Shown here piece by piece: positions 25,896 to 34,800 of a DNA stretch of 64,000 nucleotides. The stretch is from an uncultured Prevotellaceae bacterium. GTDB taxonomy: Bacteria > Bacteroidota > Bacteroidia > Bacteroidales > Bacteroidaceae. Below the pieces are notes generated by a model. It saw nothing but the letters and a program-made list of their open reading frames with translations, had not been told where the DNA came from and did no database searches. The stretch is taken from positions 124,001 to 188,000 of the forward strand of contig CACXIP010000004.1 in the NCBI GenBank assembly GCA_902767775.1, given 5' to 3'. Numbering within the stretch: the stretch's first letter is position 1; each line of letters begins with the position of its first letter. Both the position numbers and the translations under genes were made by a program.

Positions 25896-27866
25896 ATGCC
25901 AGAAATACAAAACTCGGAAAGCAATTATTCTGCGAAAAATATCCAGGTGCTCGAAGGTCTTGAGGCCGTAAGAAAGCGCCCTGCCATGTACATTGGCGAC
26001 ATCAGTGAGAAAGGTCTTCACCATTTGGTGAACGAGACGGTGGACAACTCCATCGATGAGGCGATGGCTGGGTTCTGCTCGCATATCGAGGTGACCATCA
26101 ATCCCGACAATTCCATTACCGTACAAGACAACGGCCGCGGTATCCCCGTGGATGAGCATACAAAACTGCATAAGTCTGCTCTTGAGGTGGTGATGACTGT
26201 CCTCCATGCCGGCGGCAAGTTTGACAAAGGCTCCTACAAGGTGAGCGGCGGTTTGCATGGCGTAGGTGTGAGTTGTGTGAATGCCCTCTCCTCACATATG
26301 ATGTCGCAGGTGTTCCGCGACGGAAAAATCTACCAGCAGGAATACGAGAAAGGCAAGCCCCTCTATCCCGTGAAAATCGTTGGCGAGACCGACAAACAGG
26401 GTACACGCCAGCAGTTCTGGCCCGATCCCACCATTTTCACCACTACGGTCTACCAATACGACACCATTCAGCGCAGGATGCGTGAACTTGCTTATCTGAA
26501 TGCGGGCATCACCATCACGCTGACCGACCTCCGTCCCGATGAGAATGGCAACACACGGCAGGAGGTTTTCCACGCAAAGGAAGGCCTCAAAGAGTTCGTG
26601 AGGTTCATCGACCGTCACCGCTCCCATCTCTTCGACGATGTCATCTATCTGAAGACTGAGAAACAGGGCGTGCCCATCGAGGTGGCCGTGATGTACAACA
26701 CCGACTATACGGAAAACATCCACTCCTACGTCAACAACATCAATACGATAGAGGGTGGTACCCATCTCCAAGGTTTCCGCATGGCCCTGACGCGTACGCT
26801 GAAGAGATATGCTGACGGCGACCCCAATATTTCCAAACAGATAGAGAAGAATAAGATAGAGATAGCCGGAGAGGACTTCCGTGAGGGCCTCACTGCAGTT
26901 ATTTCCATCAAGGTGGCGGAGCCGCAGTTTGAGGGTCAGACAAAGACCAAGTTGGGCAACAGCGAGGTGGCTGGCGCCGTTCAGCAGGCTGTCGGCGAAG
27001 CCCTTACAGCCTATCTGGAGGAGCATCCCAAGGAAGCGAAGCTCATCTGTGAGAAGGTGGTGCTTGCTGCCACGGCACGTATTGCTGCCCGCAAGGCCCG
27101 TGAGAGTGTCCAGCGCAAGAACGTGATGTCGGGTGGCGGACTTCCAGGTAAGTTGGCCGACTGCTCCAACAAGGATCCTAAGGAATGTGAGATTTTCCTT
27201 GTGGAGGGTGATTCCGCAGGTGGTTCTGCCAAGCAAGGCCGTGACCGCTACACCCAGGCCATCCTTCCTCTCCGCGGAAAGATTTTGAACGTGGAGAAGG
27301 TGCAGTGGCACCGTGTGTTTGAGGCAGAGTCGGTGATGAACATCATACAGAGTGTGGGTGTGAGGTTTGGCGTTGACGGCGAAGCCGACCGCGAGGCAAA
27401 CATCGACAAACTGCGTTACGACAAGATTATCATCATGACCGATGCCGATGTCGATGGTTCGCACATCGACACGCTCATCATGACCCTCTTCTACCGCTTC
27501 ATGCCGCGCATTATAGAGGAAGGACACCTCTATATCGCCACACCGCCGCTTTACAAGTGTACCTATAAGAAAATTTCCGAATACTGCTACACCGAGCAGC
27601 AACGTCAGGCTTTCATCGACAAGTATGTTGCCGGCGACGAGAACAGCAGCGCCCTCCACACACAGCGCTACAAAGGTCTCGGCGAGATGAACCCCGACCA
27701 ACTGTGGGAGACCACCATGGACCCCAAGACGCGTTTGCTCAAGCAGGTGACCATCGAGAACGCTGCCCAGGCCGATGAAATTTTCTCCATGCTCATGGGC
27801 GACGATGTGGAGCCGCGCCGTGAGTTTATAGAGCGCAATGCCACCTACGCCAATATTGACGCATAA
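25896..27866 (+). CDS. gyrB: DNA gyrase subunit B
   Basis: A 656-residue ATPase subunit of gyrase, which introduces negative supercoils. GHKL ATPase motifs are present: NETVDNSIDEAMAG (N box), DNGRGIPVD (G1) and SGGLHGVGVSCVNALS (G3). The transducer domain and the TOPRIM domain follow, with EGDSAGGS at 437-444, QAILPLRGKILNVEK and the metal-binding DADVDGSHI. The C-terminal RYKGLGEMNPDQLWETTMDP is gyrase-typical. Length (about 650) excludes the long proteobacterial GyrB; ParE is possible in principle but the GyrB-type motifs are favoured. Confidence 0.93.
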   Translation: MPEIQNSESNYSAKNIQVLEGLEAVRKRPAMYIGDISEKGLHHLVNETVDNSIDEAMAGFCSHIEVTINPDNSITVQDNGRGIPVDEHTKLHKSALEVVMTVLHAGGKFDKGSYKVSGGLHGVGVSCVNALSSHMMSQVFRDGKIYQQEYEKGKPLYPVKIVGETDKQGTRQQFWPDPTIFTTTVYQYDTIQRRMRELAYLNAGITITLTDLRPDENGNTRQEVFHAKEGLKEFVRFIDRHRSHLFDDVIYLKTEKQGVPIEVAVMYNTDYTENIHSYVNNINTIEGGTHLQGFRMALTRTLKRYADGDPNISKQIEKNKIEIAGEDFREGLTAVISIKVAEPQFEGQTKTKLGNSEVAGAVQQAVGEALTAYLEEHPKEAKLICEKVVLAATARIAARKARESVQRKNVMSGGGLPGKLADCSNKDPKECEIFLVEGDSAGGSAKQGRDRYTQAILPLRGKILNVEKVQWHRVFEAESVMNIIQSVGVRFGVDGEADREANIDKLRYDKIIIMTDADVDGSHIDTLIMTLFYRFMPRIIEEGHLYIATPPLYKCTYKKISEYCYTEQQRQAFIDKYVAGDENSSALHTQRYKGLGEMNPDQLWETTMDPKTRLLKQVTIENAAQADEIFSMLMGDDVEPRREFIERNATYANIDA

Positions 27867-27870
27867 ATTC

Positions 27871-27903
27871 ATGCCCTCTCATGTCGTGAGAGGGCATTTT
27901 TAT
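27871..27903 (+). terminator. Terminator after gyrB
   Basis: A perfect 11-bp stem (ATGCCCTCTCA / TGAGAGGGCAT) with a 5-nt loop TGTCG and a T-run. It lies 24 bp before the next ATG, leaving no room for a recognisable promoter of the GH95 gene downstream. Confidence 0.9.
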
Positions 27904-27926
27904 TAATCATCTCCAACCCTACAACT

Positions 27927-30368
27927 ATGAGAAAACACGTTCTCTTGCTGACAGCGATTCTGTCCTTCGCCATCTTTCAGCCGAATGTGATGGCACAAAA
28001 CAGTGCTGACAACGAGAATATACCGCTGCGTCTGTGGTTTGATAAGCCTGCCACCTATTTCGAGGAGTCACTGCCCATCGGCAATGGAAAGATTGGCGCC
28101 AGCATCTATGGAGGCACCGATGACAACATCCTCTTTCTCAACGACATCACACTGTGGACGGGCAAACCCGCTGACCCCAACCTCGATGCAGGAGCAAGTC
28201 GGTGGATTCCCCGTATCCGCGAGGCCCTGTTTGCAGAAGACTATGCCCTTGCCGACAGCCTCCAACTGCGGGTTCAGGGTCCCAATTCACAATATTACCA
28301 ACCTCTTGGCACCCTCCATATCCTCGACGATAATGGTGGCGTGACAAGCAGTTACCGCCGTGAACTCGACCTTAGGCAAGCAATCTGCACCGACAGTTAC
28401 GAGCGTGGCGGCCACCATTACAGCAGAGAATATTTCGCATCTCATCCCGACAAGATGATAGCCATCCGCATCAGCAGCGATGGTCCGAACATCAACTGCC
28501 GTGTGATGCTCACCGCTCAGGTGCCTCATGGGGTGAAGGCATCCCCTAAGACAGCCGCCCAGCAGGGAAGTGGAAAATCATCCATAGGACAGTTGACGAT
28601 GACCGGCCATGCCGTGGGTGATGAACAGGAGAGCACCCACTATTGCTGTATGCTGAAGGCGGAGGCGGAGGATGGTGAGATAACTGCCAGCGACTCTGTG
28701 CTGACCGTGCGCTCTGCCACCCAACTCACCCTCTACATCATCAACAGCACCAGTTTCCGTGACGCCGCCCACCATCCGGTAAAGGAAGGGGCGTCCTATT
28801 TGAGCGACGCTACCGACCAAATCTGGCATCTTGCCAACCTCAGCTATGAGCAGATGCGGCAAAATCACATCAAGGACTATCAGCAGTTCTTCTCCCGAAT
28901 GGAACTCCATCTTGGCGGAGACAAGCAGCAGTTGACGGATTACATGGAGAAGACCACCGACAAACTGTTGCTCGACTATACCGATCATGGCGGCAACAAC
29001 CGATACCTGGAAACACTCTATTTCCAGTTTGGGCGATATCTGCTCATATCTTGTTCCCGCACCCCTCATGCACCTGCCAATCTTCAGGGGCTTTGGACCG
29101 AGCATCTTTACTCACCTTGGAGAGGCAACTACACGGTGAACATCAATCTGGAGGAGAATTATTGGCCTGCTGAGGTGACCAACCTCAGCGAAATGACAAC
29201 CCCACTATGGGATTTCATGAAGTCGCTCGCCGACAATGGGCGCCATGTGGCACGCAACTACTATGGCATCAGCCGCGGCTGGTGCTCCAGCCACAACAGC
29301 GATATCTGGGCGATGGCCAACCCGGTGGGAGAGAAACGGGAAAGTCCTGAATGGAGCAATTGGAATCTTGGAGGTGCATGGCTCACCATGACACTGTGGG
29401 AACATTACCGCTACACCCTTGACAAGCAGTTCCTGACCGACACCGCCTATCCACTGATGCGAGGTGCCACAGAGTTCTGCCTTGACTGGCTTATCGACAA
29501 TCCCCGTCAGCCCGGCGAACTGATAACAGCTCCCAGCACGTCACCTGAGAATGAGTACCGCACCACGGAGGGTTACCATGGCACCACCTGCTATGGTGGA
29601 ACCGCCGACCTCGCCATCATCCGCGAGTTGTTCGCCAATACCCTTGCTGCCGGCCGTATCGTCGGAGAGGACAAGGCCTTCATGAAGAGGGTAGAGAACA
29701 GCCTCAGCCGACTCCATCCATATACCATCGGGCATGATGGTGACCTCAACGAATGGTATTATGACTGGGATGACTGGGACCCACAACACCGGCATCAGTC
29801 ACATCTCATCGGACTATACCCAGGTCACCATATCACGAAAGCTGGAACACCCGACCTCGCCCAGGCTGCACGACGTACACTTGAAATCAAAGGCGACAAG
29901 ACAACGGGATGGAGCACCGGATGGCGCATCAACCTTTGGGCTCGGCTTCATGACGGCGAGCAGGCCTATCGCATATACCGCAAACTGCTCACCTACGTCT
30001 CTCCCGATGGTTACAAAGGTCCTGACCGCCGTCGCTCAGGCGGTACCTATCCTAATCTCTTCGACGCCCATCCTCCATTCCAGATTGACGGCAACTTCGG
30101 AGGAACGGCAGGGGTCTGTGAGATGCTTCTACAAGGTGATGAAAAAGAAATAGAACTATTGCCCGCCCTTCCGACAGCTTGGGGAGAGGGTAGGGTTGAA
30201 GGTTTGCGTGCCCGAGGAGGATATACCGTGGACATCATTTGGAACAAGGGTGAATTAGTCAGCGCATCCATAACAGCCTCTCAAAAAGGGAAAGTCAATA
30301 TTGCTTACAAGGGGAAGCGGAAGAAACTCAAGTTGAAGAAAGGAGCAACTTGCGTTGTCAACTTTTAG
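27927..30368 (+). CDS. Secreted GH95 glycosidase (alpha-L-fucosidase or alpha-L-galactosidase)
   Basis: An 813-residue enzyme with a signal peptide (about 1-23, ending VMAQN). The N-terminal beta domain starts with WFDKPATYFEESLPIGNGKIGASIYGG, then an (alpha/alpha)6 barrel and a C-terminal beta domain, the GH95 plan. Residues matching the family's catalytic set are N405 and N407 (VNIN), acid E541 (TSPENEYR) and D721 (QIDGNFGG). GH95 enzymes remove terminal alpha-1,2-L-fucose, and some act on alpha-L-galactose; sequence alone does not settle which. The motif after the asparagines is LEENYWPAE rather than the more usual QxNYWPA. No SusC/D pair is adjacent. It is convergent with the AraC-type regulator. 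Confidence 0.9.
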   Translation: MRKHVLLLTAILSFAIFQPNVMAQNSADNENIPLRLWFDKPATYFEESLPIGNGKIGASIYGGTDDNILFLNDITLWTGKPADPNLDAGASRWIPRIREALFAEDYALADSLQLRVQGPNSQYYQPLGTLHILDDNGGVTSSYRRELDLRQAICTDSYERGGHHYSREYFASHPDKMIAIRISSDGPNINCRVMLTAQVPHGVKASPKTAAQQGSGKSSIGQLTMTGHAVGDEQESTHYCCMLKAEAEDGEITASDSVLTVRSATQLTLYIINSTSFRDAAHHPVKEGASYLSDATDQIWHLANLSYEQMRQNHIKDYQQFFSRMELHLGGDKQQLTDYMEKTTDKLLLDYTDHGGNNRYLETLYFQFGRYLLISCSRTPHAPANLQGLWTEHLYSPWRGNYTVNINLEENYWPAEVTNLSEMTTPLWDFMKSLADNGRHVARNYYGISRGWCSSHNSDIWAMANPVGEKRESPEWSNWNLGGAWLTMTLWEHYRYTLDKQFLTDTAYPLMRGATEFCLDWLIDNPRQPGELITAPSTSPENEYRTTEGYHGTTCYGGTADLAIIRELFANTLAAGRIVGEDKAFMKRVENSLSRLHPYTIGHDGDLNEWYYDWDDWDPQHRHQSHLIGLYPGHHITKAGTPDLAQAARRTLEIKGDKTTGWSTGWRINLWARLHDGEQAYRIYRKLLTYVSPDGYKGPDRRRSGGTYPNLFDAHPPFQIDGNFGGTAGVCEMLLQGDEKEIELLPALPTAWGEGRVEGLRARGGYTVDIIWNKGELVSASITASQKGKVNIAYKGKRKKLKLKKGATCVVNF

Positions 30369-30387
30369 GATGGCTGTCTTAACTACC

Positions 30388-31263
30388 TCACGACCTGCGG
30401 TATTTCGATGGTGACATGCCCACGTGTTCCTTGAAATATTTACCGAGGAACGATTGGTTGGGAAAGCTGAGCTCTTCGGCTATCTCCTTGATGTTCATTG
30501 TCGTGTTTTTGAGCAACACCCTGATTTCCAAGGTGACATAGTGGTCAATCCATTCGTTTGGCGTACGGTGGCTCACCTGTTTCACAGTTTCGGAAAGATA
30601 TTTGGGCGTGATGCACAGTTGTTCGCCATACCAGCTCACCCTCCGTTCTTTGCGGTAGTTGTCCTTGACCAGCATGATGAATTTGTTGAAAATCGCTTCT
30701 GCGCGCGTACGTTTGGGTTCTGTGCGCTGACTCTGCCATATCTCATTGCCAATGTCATAAATCATGGCTTTGAGAAGCGACATCGCCAGTTCGCGACGGA
30801 AATGGTGGTCGTGGTCGTCCACCCGCTGCTTGATCAGGTTGAAATATCCCATAAAAGTGCGCACCTTCTCTGGTTTGAGCGAGAAAACAGGGTGTGAGTA
30901 GGCGATGAGAAAGAGTTGTGACATCTCATGCACTTCCTTGACGATTTCAGCAAAGAAATCGTTGGATACCATTATCGCCACCCCTTTGCAGTCGCGGCTG
31001 AACATATAGTTGCCGATGACTTGTCCGTCGTTGAAAACCACCACGTCGTTTTTTCCTACCTTAAATTCCTTGGTGTCTACGGTATATTGAGCACTTCCTT
31101 CCAAGCAGATGGCGACGAAAAAGCAATGCACCTTTCGAGGTTCTGTGACCAAAGGAACATCCTCAAAAGCATTGATGAGCACCAAATCGTCGCCGATGTT
31201 AGTGCCATTGGGAATCACCTGCTTGGCGCGGGGTATGTCGAAATTGAAACTTTTGTTATTCAT
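30388..31263 (-). CDS. AraC-family transcriptional regulator
   Basis: A 291-residue regulator with an N-terminal cupin-like sensing domain (CFFVAICLEGSAQYTVDTKEFKVGKNDVVVF, about residues 45-77) and a C-terminal pair of helix-turn-helices: the first around YGEQLCITPKYLSETVKQVS, the second around IKEIAEELSFPNQSFLGKYFKEHVGMSPSKYRR. Start: ATG at 31263 (MNNKSFNFD); the 23 extra residues from 31332 would overlap the -7 element at 31282-31289. The ligand is unknown. Two GATATTATC copies lie upstream and may be its own operator. Divergent from the LptG-like gene and convergent with GH95. Confidence 0.9.
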   Translation of the reverse strand: MNNKSFNFDIPRAKQVIPNGTNIGDDLVLINAFEDVPLVTEPRKVHCFFVAICLEGSAQYTVDTKEFKVGKNDVVVFNDGQVIGNYMFSRDCKGVAIMVSNDFFAEIVKEVHEMSQLFLIAYSHPVFSLKPEKVRTFMGYFNLIKQRVDDHDHHFRRELAMSLLKAMIYDIGNEIWQSQRTEPKRTRAEAIFNKFIMLVKDNYRKERRVSWYGEQLCITPKYLSETVKQVSHRTPNEWIDHYVTLEIRVLLKNTTMNIKEIAEELSFPNQSFLGKYFKEHVGMSPSKYRRS

Positions 31264-31281
31264 TTTTTCGGTTTTTGTTTG

Positions 31282-31289
31282 CAAAGATA
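31282..31289 (-). promoter_or_regulatory. -7 element of the AraC-type gene
   Basis: Minus strand TATCTTTG, 19 bp before the ATG at 31263. No matching TTTG at -33, which suits an activator-dependent or autoregulated promoter. Confidence 0.6.
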
Positions 31290-31291
31290 GT

Positions 31292-31330
31292 GATATTATC
31301 CGAAAAAACGAAAAATTTAGGGATATTATC
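31292..31330 (-). promoter_or_regulatory. Paired GATATTATC elements upstream of the AraC-type gene
   Basis: Exact copies of GATATTATC at 31292-31300 and 31322-31330, 30 bp apart (three helical turns). Each is itself a GATA-T-TATC palindrome. They sit immediately upstream of the -7 element, where AraC-type proteins bind as paired half-sites. Confidence 0.5.
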
Positions 31331-31364
31331 AATCATATAAATAGTGGTAGAAGGTACATTGTTT

Positions 31365-31480
31365 CTATGGTCGAAGGTGGGTTTGCACTACTATTGACCT
31401 ATGGCCGAAGGTAGGCTGCACCTCGGAAAAGAAAGCAAAAACTTCCGTTTTTACTTTGCTTTTCTCTCGGTTTGCACTAC
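31365..31480. repeat. Repeat-rich leader upstream of the LptG-like gene
   Basis: Contains two copies of CTATGGyCGAAGGTrGG (31365 and 31399), an exact duplicated 12-mer GGTTTGCACTAC (31380-31391 and 31469-31480), and a long imperfect inverted repeat (31423-31442 with 31447-31470, loop TTCC). The second 12-mer is fused to the -7 element. The organisation suggests a dispersed, promoter-bearing repeat. Confidence 0.55.
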
Positions 31481-31485
31481 CTTTG
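31455..31485 (+). promoter_or_regulatory. Promoter of the LptG-like gene
   Basis: TTTG at 31455-31458, 19-nt spacer, TACCTTTG at 31478-31485. A transcript start near 31490 rules out the TTG at 31472 as start codon and supports the ATG at 31520. Confidence 0.8.
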
Positions 31486-31519
31486 CAGAATGACAGCGGC
31501 AAAGCCGTCACTGACCGCC

Positions 31520-33451
31520 ATGCTTCGAATCAAGAAATTGCATATCATGATCGTCAAGCAGTTCGCGCTGCTTTTCGTCGGCACCTTCTTCATCAGTCTG
31601 TTTGTGCTGATGATGCAGTTTGTATGGCAGTATGTGGACACCCTCATTGGAAAAGGCCTGACGCTTGACATCATGGGGCAGTTTTTCTGGTACATGGCGT
31701 TGATGATGGTGCCCCAAGCCCTGCCGCTTGCCATTCTCCTTTCCTCGCTCATCGCCTTTGGAAATTTAGGTGAGAACTCAGAACTCACCGCTATCAAGGC
31801 TTCAGGCATCTCGCTGATGCAGACCCTCCGTCCGCTGATTATCGTGTCGGTGCTGATTGCCTTTGCCTCATTCTATTTCCAAAACAACGTTGGACCTCAC
31901 TCCAAGAGTAAAATCGGACAGTTGCTCATCTCGATGAAGCAGAAAAGTCCGGAGTTGGAGATACCCGAGGGTATTTTCTACGATGGTATTCCCCAGTGCA
32001 ATATCTATGTGCAGCGCAAGGATATGGAAACGGGCATGCTCTATGGCATTATGATTTACAAGATGACGGACAGCTATGAGGACGCCGCCATCATCCTCGC
32101 CGATTCCGGCATGTTGCAGTCGACTGCTGAGAAGAAGCACTTGCTGCTCAACCTCTACAGTGGCGAGTGGTTTGAGAACATGCGCTCCTCCGACATGGGT
32201 GGAAATGCCCACGTTCCCTATCGCCGTGAGACATTCTGGAAAAAGACGATAGTGCTTGATTTCGATGGTGACTTCAATCTCGCTGATGCCAATGTGTTCG
32301 GACAGAATGCGCAGTCGAAAAGCCTCAATCAGATATTTGTCGACATTGACTCGCTCAACCACTACTACGACAGTATTGGGCGTAGATTTTTCGACGACGC
32401 CAGGATGTACAGTTATGCCATACAGGGGCTGAGTAAGGCTGACTCATTGCGCACCATTCAGGATTTGAGCAGGAGAACCTTCAAATACGACACCATTTAT
32501 GCCCACATGACTCCCGACAAGCAGAGGACGGCTGTGAACAATGCTCTGTCGAAGGTAAATCAGCAGATGAGCGACCTCGATTTCAAAAGTATGATGACCA
32601 GCGACGGAGACTACTACCTGCGCCAGCACAAGATGGAGGCCATCAACAAGTTCACTCTTGCTTTTTCTTGCATCATCTTCTTCTTTATCGGAGCCCCATT
32701 GGGAGCTATCATACGAAAAGGAGGTCTGGGTGTTCCCATTATCGTGGCGGTCATCGTGTACATCATCTTCTACATCTTCGACAACACAGGATATCGCATG
32801 GCCCGCCAAGGTACATGGGCCATCTGGTTTGGCAAAGGCCTTGCCACCGCAGTTCTTGCTCCTACCGCCGCCTTCATCACATACAAGGCCAACAACGACT
32901 CAGCGGTGTTCAATCTCGATAGCTACGTCAACCTGGGTATGCGCCTGCTGGGCATGCGCCGCAAGCGCAGCGTGATGGGCAAGGAGGTCATCATCCATGA
33001 CCCAGACTACCTCAAGGATAAAGAAGAACTCACCCGCCTGAGTGAGGAGGTGACAGCCTACTCTCACGAGCACAGGCTGAAGTCACCGCCCAATTTCATC
33101 AATGTTTTCTTCAAATATCAGCCCGACCATGAGGTGGAGCGCATCAGTGAGGAGCTGGAGTCGGTAATAGACGACCTCTCCAACACCCGTGACAGCATAA
33201 TCATCACGTTGCTCGGCCGCTATCCTATCGTGTCAGAGAAGGCACACACACGTCCCTTTGAGCGCAGATGGCTGAACATCATATCAGCCATCCTCATCCC
33301 CTTGGGGCTCTTCCTTTATTTCCGTATGTGGCGTTTCCGTCTCCGTTTGCTGACCGACCTGCGCAACATCAAGAAAGTCAACAGCCAAATCGTCAACCGT
33401 ATCACCGAAGCGGGACTTGACAGTCCGGCATCGGACACCAACACCTTATAA
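31520..33451 (+). CDS. LptF/LptG-family permease (lipopolysaccharide export)
   Basis: A 643-residue inner-membrane protein of the YjgP/YjgQ family, which with LptB and LptC extracts lipopolysaccharide from the inner membrane. Three helices near the N-terminus (about 12-110), a periplasmic jellyroll-like domain (about 130-370, ELEIPEGIFYDGIPQCNIYV), and further helices at about 375-480 with PLGAIIRKGGLGVPIIVAVIVYIIFYI. An extra C-terminal soluble segment with a last hydrophobic stretch near 595 makes it far longer than E. coli LptG (360), as in other Bacteroidetes. Start at ATG 31520 (MLRIKKLHIMIVKQFALLF) because upstream starts at 31472 and 31490 precede or coincide with the predicted transcript start. 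LptF or LptG identity is not resolved. Seven bp before ribBA. Confidence 0.87.
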   Translation: MLRIKKLHIMIVKQFALLFVGTFFISLFVLMMQFVWQYVDTLIGKGLTLDIMGQFFWYMALMMVPQALPLAILLSSLIAFGNLGENSELTAIKASGISLMQTLRPLIIVSVLIAFASFYFQNNVGPHSKSKIGQLLISMKQKSPELEIPEGIFYDGIPQCNIYVQRKDMETGMLYGIMIYKMTDSYEDAAIILADSGMLQSTAEKKHLLLNLYSGEWFENMRSSDMGGNAHVPYRRETFWKKTIVLDFDGDFNLADANVFGQNAQSKSLNQIFVDIDSLNHYYDSIGRRFFDDARMYSYAIQGLSKADSLRTIQDLSRRTFKYDTIYAHMTPDKQRTAVNNALSKVNQQMSDLDFKSMMTSDGDYYLRQHKMEAINKFTLAFSCIIFFFIGAPLGAIIRKGGLGVPIIVAVIVYIIFYIFDNTGYRMARQGTWAIWFGKGLATAVLAPTAAFITYKANNDSAVFNLDSYVNLGMRLLGMRRKRSVMGKEVIIHDPDYLKDKEELTRLSEEVTAYSHEHRLKSPPNFINVFFKYQPDHEVERISEELESVIDDLSNTRDSIIITLLGRYPIVSEKAHTRPFERRWLNIISAILIPLGLFLYFRMWRFRLRLLTDLRNIKKVNSQIVNRITEAGLDSPASDTNTL

Positions 33452-33457
33452 TATAAT

Positions 33458-34666
33458 ATGGACAGACAATTATCAGAGAAGATAGAAAGTGCGGTAAAAG
33501 ACTTCCGTGAAGGTAAGTTCGTCATCGTTGTCGATGATGAAGACCGTGAGAACGAGGGCGACCTCATCATCGCCGCAGAGAAGATTACTCCCGAAAAGGT
33601 GAATTTCATGCTCAAGCATGCCCGTGGCTTGCTCTGTGCACCCATCACCATCTCACGGTGCAAGGAACTGGACCTTCCCCGTCAGGTGTCGGAGAACACA
33701 TCGATGCTCGGTACCCCGTTCACTGTGACTGTCGACAAACTCGATGGTTGCGCCACTGGCGTGAGTGCCTTCGATAGGGCTGCCACCATCAAGGCGCTGG
33801 CGGACCCCTCGTCCACCCCGACCACCTTCGGGCGTCCAGGGCATGTCAGTCCTCTTTATGCCCAGGACCATGGTGTGTTGCGTCGCAGCGGACATACCGA
33901 GGCCACCATCGACCTGTGTCTGATGGCTGGTTTATACCCCGCCGGTGCGCTGATGGAGATTATGAATGATGACGGCACGATGGCGCGCATGCCTCAATTG
34001 CAGGAGTTCGCACGACAATGGGACATGAAAATCATCACCATCAAGGATATGATAGCCTACCGCCTTCAGAAAGAGAGTTTGGTGGAGAAAGGCGAGGAGG
34101 TGGACATGCCCACCGACTATGGGCATTTCCGTCTGATTCCCTTCCTTCAGAAGAGCAATGGCCTTGAGCACATGGCACTCATCAAGGGTGAGTGGCAGGA
34201 AGGTGAACCTGTGCTGGTGCGCGTCCACTCCTCCTGTGCCACGGGAGACATTCTTGGTTCCAAGCGCTGCGACTGCGGCGAGCAGCTTCATAAGGCGATG
34301 CAGATGATAGAGAAAGAAGGCAAGGGCGTCGTGGTCTATATCATGCAGGAAGGGCGCGGCATCGGCTTGATGAACAAGATTGCTGCCTACAAGTTGCAGG
34401 AAGAGGGCTATGACACCGTCGATGCCAACGTCCACCTGGGATTTAAGGCTGATGAGCGTGACTATGGTTGCGGTGCCCAGATACTTCGCCAACTCGGTGT
34501 GCAGAAGATGCGCCTGATGACCAACAACCCTGTCAAGCGAGTCGGACTGGAGGCATACGGACTTGAGATTGTGGAGAACGTACCGATAGAGACAACTCCC
34601 AACGAGTATAATTGGCGCTATCTGAAAACAAAACAGGACCGCATGGGCCACACGCTGCATCTGTGA
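33458..34666 (+). CDS. ribBA: Bifunctional DHBP synthase / GTP cyclohydrolase II
   Basis: A 402-residue fusion providing both precursors of riboflavin. Residues 1-200 are 3,4-dihydroxy-2-butanone-4-phosphate synthase ([17 protein letters not shown] near 25-41, and [25 protein letters not shown]). Residues about 205-400 are GTP cyclohydrolase II, with the zinc cysteines C260, C271 and C273 spaced as in E. coli RibA and the catalytic [15 protein letters not shown] segment. It is 6 bp after the LptG-like gene, so probably in one transcript. No FMN riboswitch was seen upstream. Confidence 0.95.
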   Translation: MDRQLSEKIESAVKDFREGKFVIVVDDEDRENEGDLIIAAEKITPEKVNFMLKHARGLLCAPITISRCKELDLPRQVSENTSMLGTPFTVTVDKLDGCATGVSAFDRAATIKALADPSSTPTTFGRPGHVSPLYAQDHGVLRRSGHTEATIDLCLMAGLYPAGALMEIMNDDGTMARMPQLQEFARQWDMKIITIKDMIAYRLQKESLVEKGEEVDMPTDYGHFRLIPFLQKSNGLEHMALIKGEWQEGEPVLVRVHSSCATGDILGSKRCDCGEQLHKAMQMIEKEGKGVVVYIMQEGRGIGLMNKIAAYKLQEEGYDTVDANVHLGFKADERDYGCGAQILRQLGVQKMRLMTNNPVKRVGLEAYGLEIVENVPIETTPNEYNWRYLKTKQDRMGHTLHL

Positions 34667-34764
34667 CCTCACTTTCCCTCAAAGGGTAAAGCGGGAAAAG
34701 AAGAAAAAAGCAAGTGGAAAACAAAATAAAACGCCTTTTTGCTCGTTAAGACCACAAAAATATT

Positions 34765-34772
34765 TATCTTTG
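34765..34772 (+). promoter_or_regulatory. -7 element of the aminotransferase gene
   Basis: TATCTTTG, 28 bp before the ATG. TTTG at 34738-34741 would give a 23-nt spacer, longer than usual. Confidence 0.6.
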
Positions 34773-34800
34773 CATACAATAGCAAAACTAAGCATCAATT

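Noticed and set aside
26292..27872. Long antisense frame (526 codons) opposite gyrB
   Set aside because: Fully inside gyrB, whose ATPase and TOPRIM motifs are intact; histidine/leucine-rich translation typical of a shadow.
31472..31519. Extra N-terminal residues of the LptG-like protein from TTG 31472 or ATG 31490
   Set aside because: The first lies inside the promoter core and the second at the predicted transcript start; conserved family sequence begins at MLRIKKL (31520).
33300..33457. FMN riboswitch ahead of ribBA
   Set aside because: ribBA starts 6 bp after the LptG-like stop with no room for an aptamer, and no RFN-like motif was seen.
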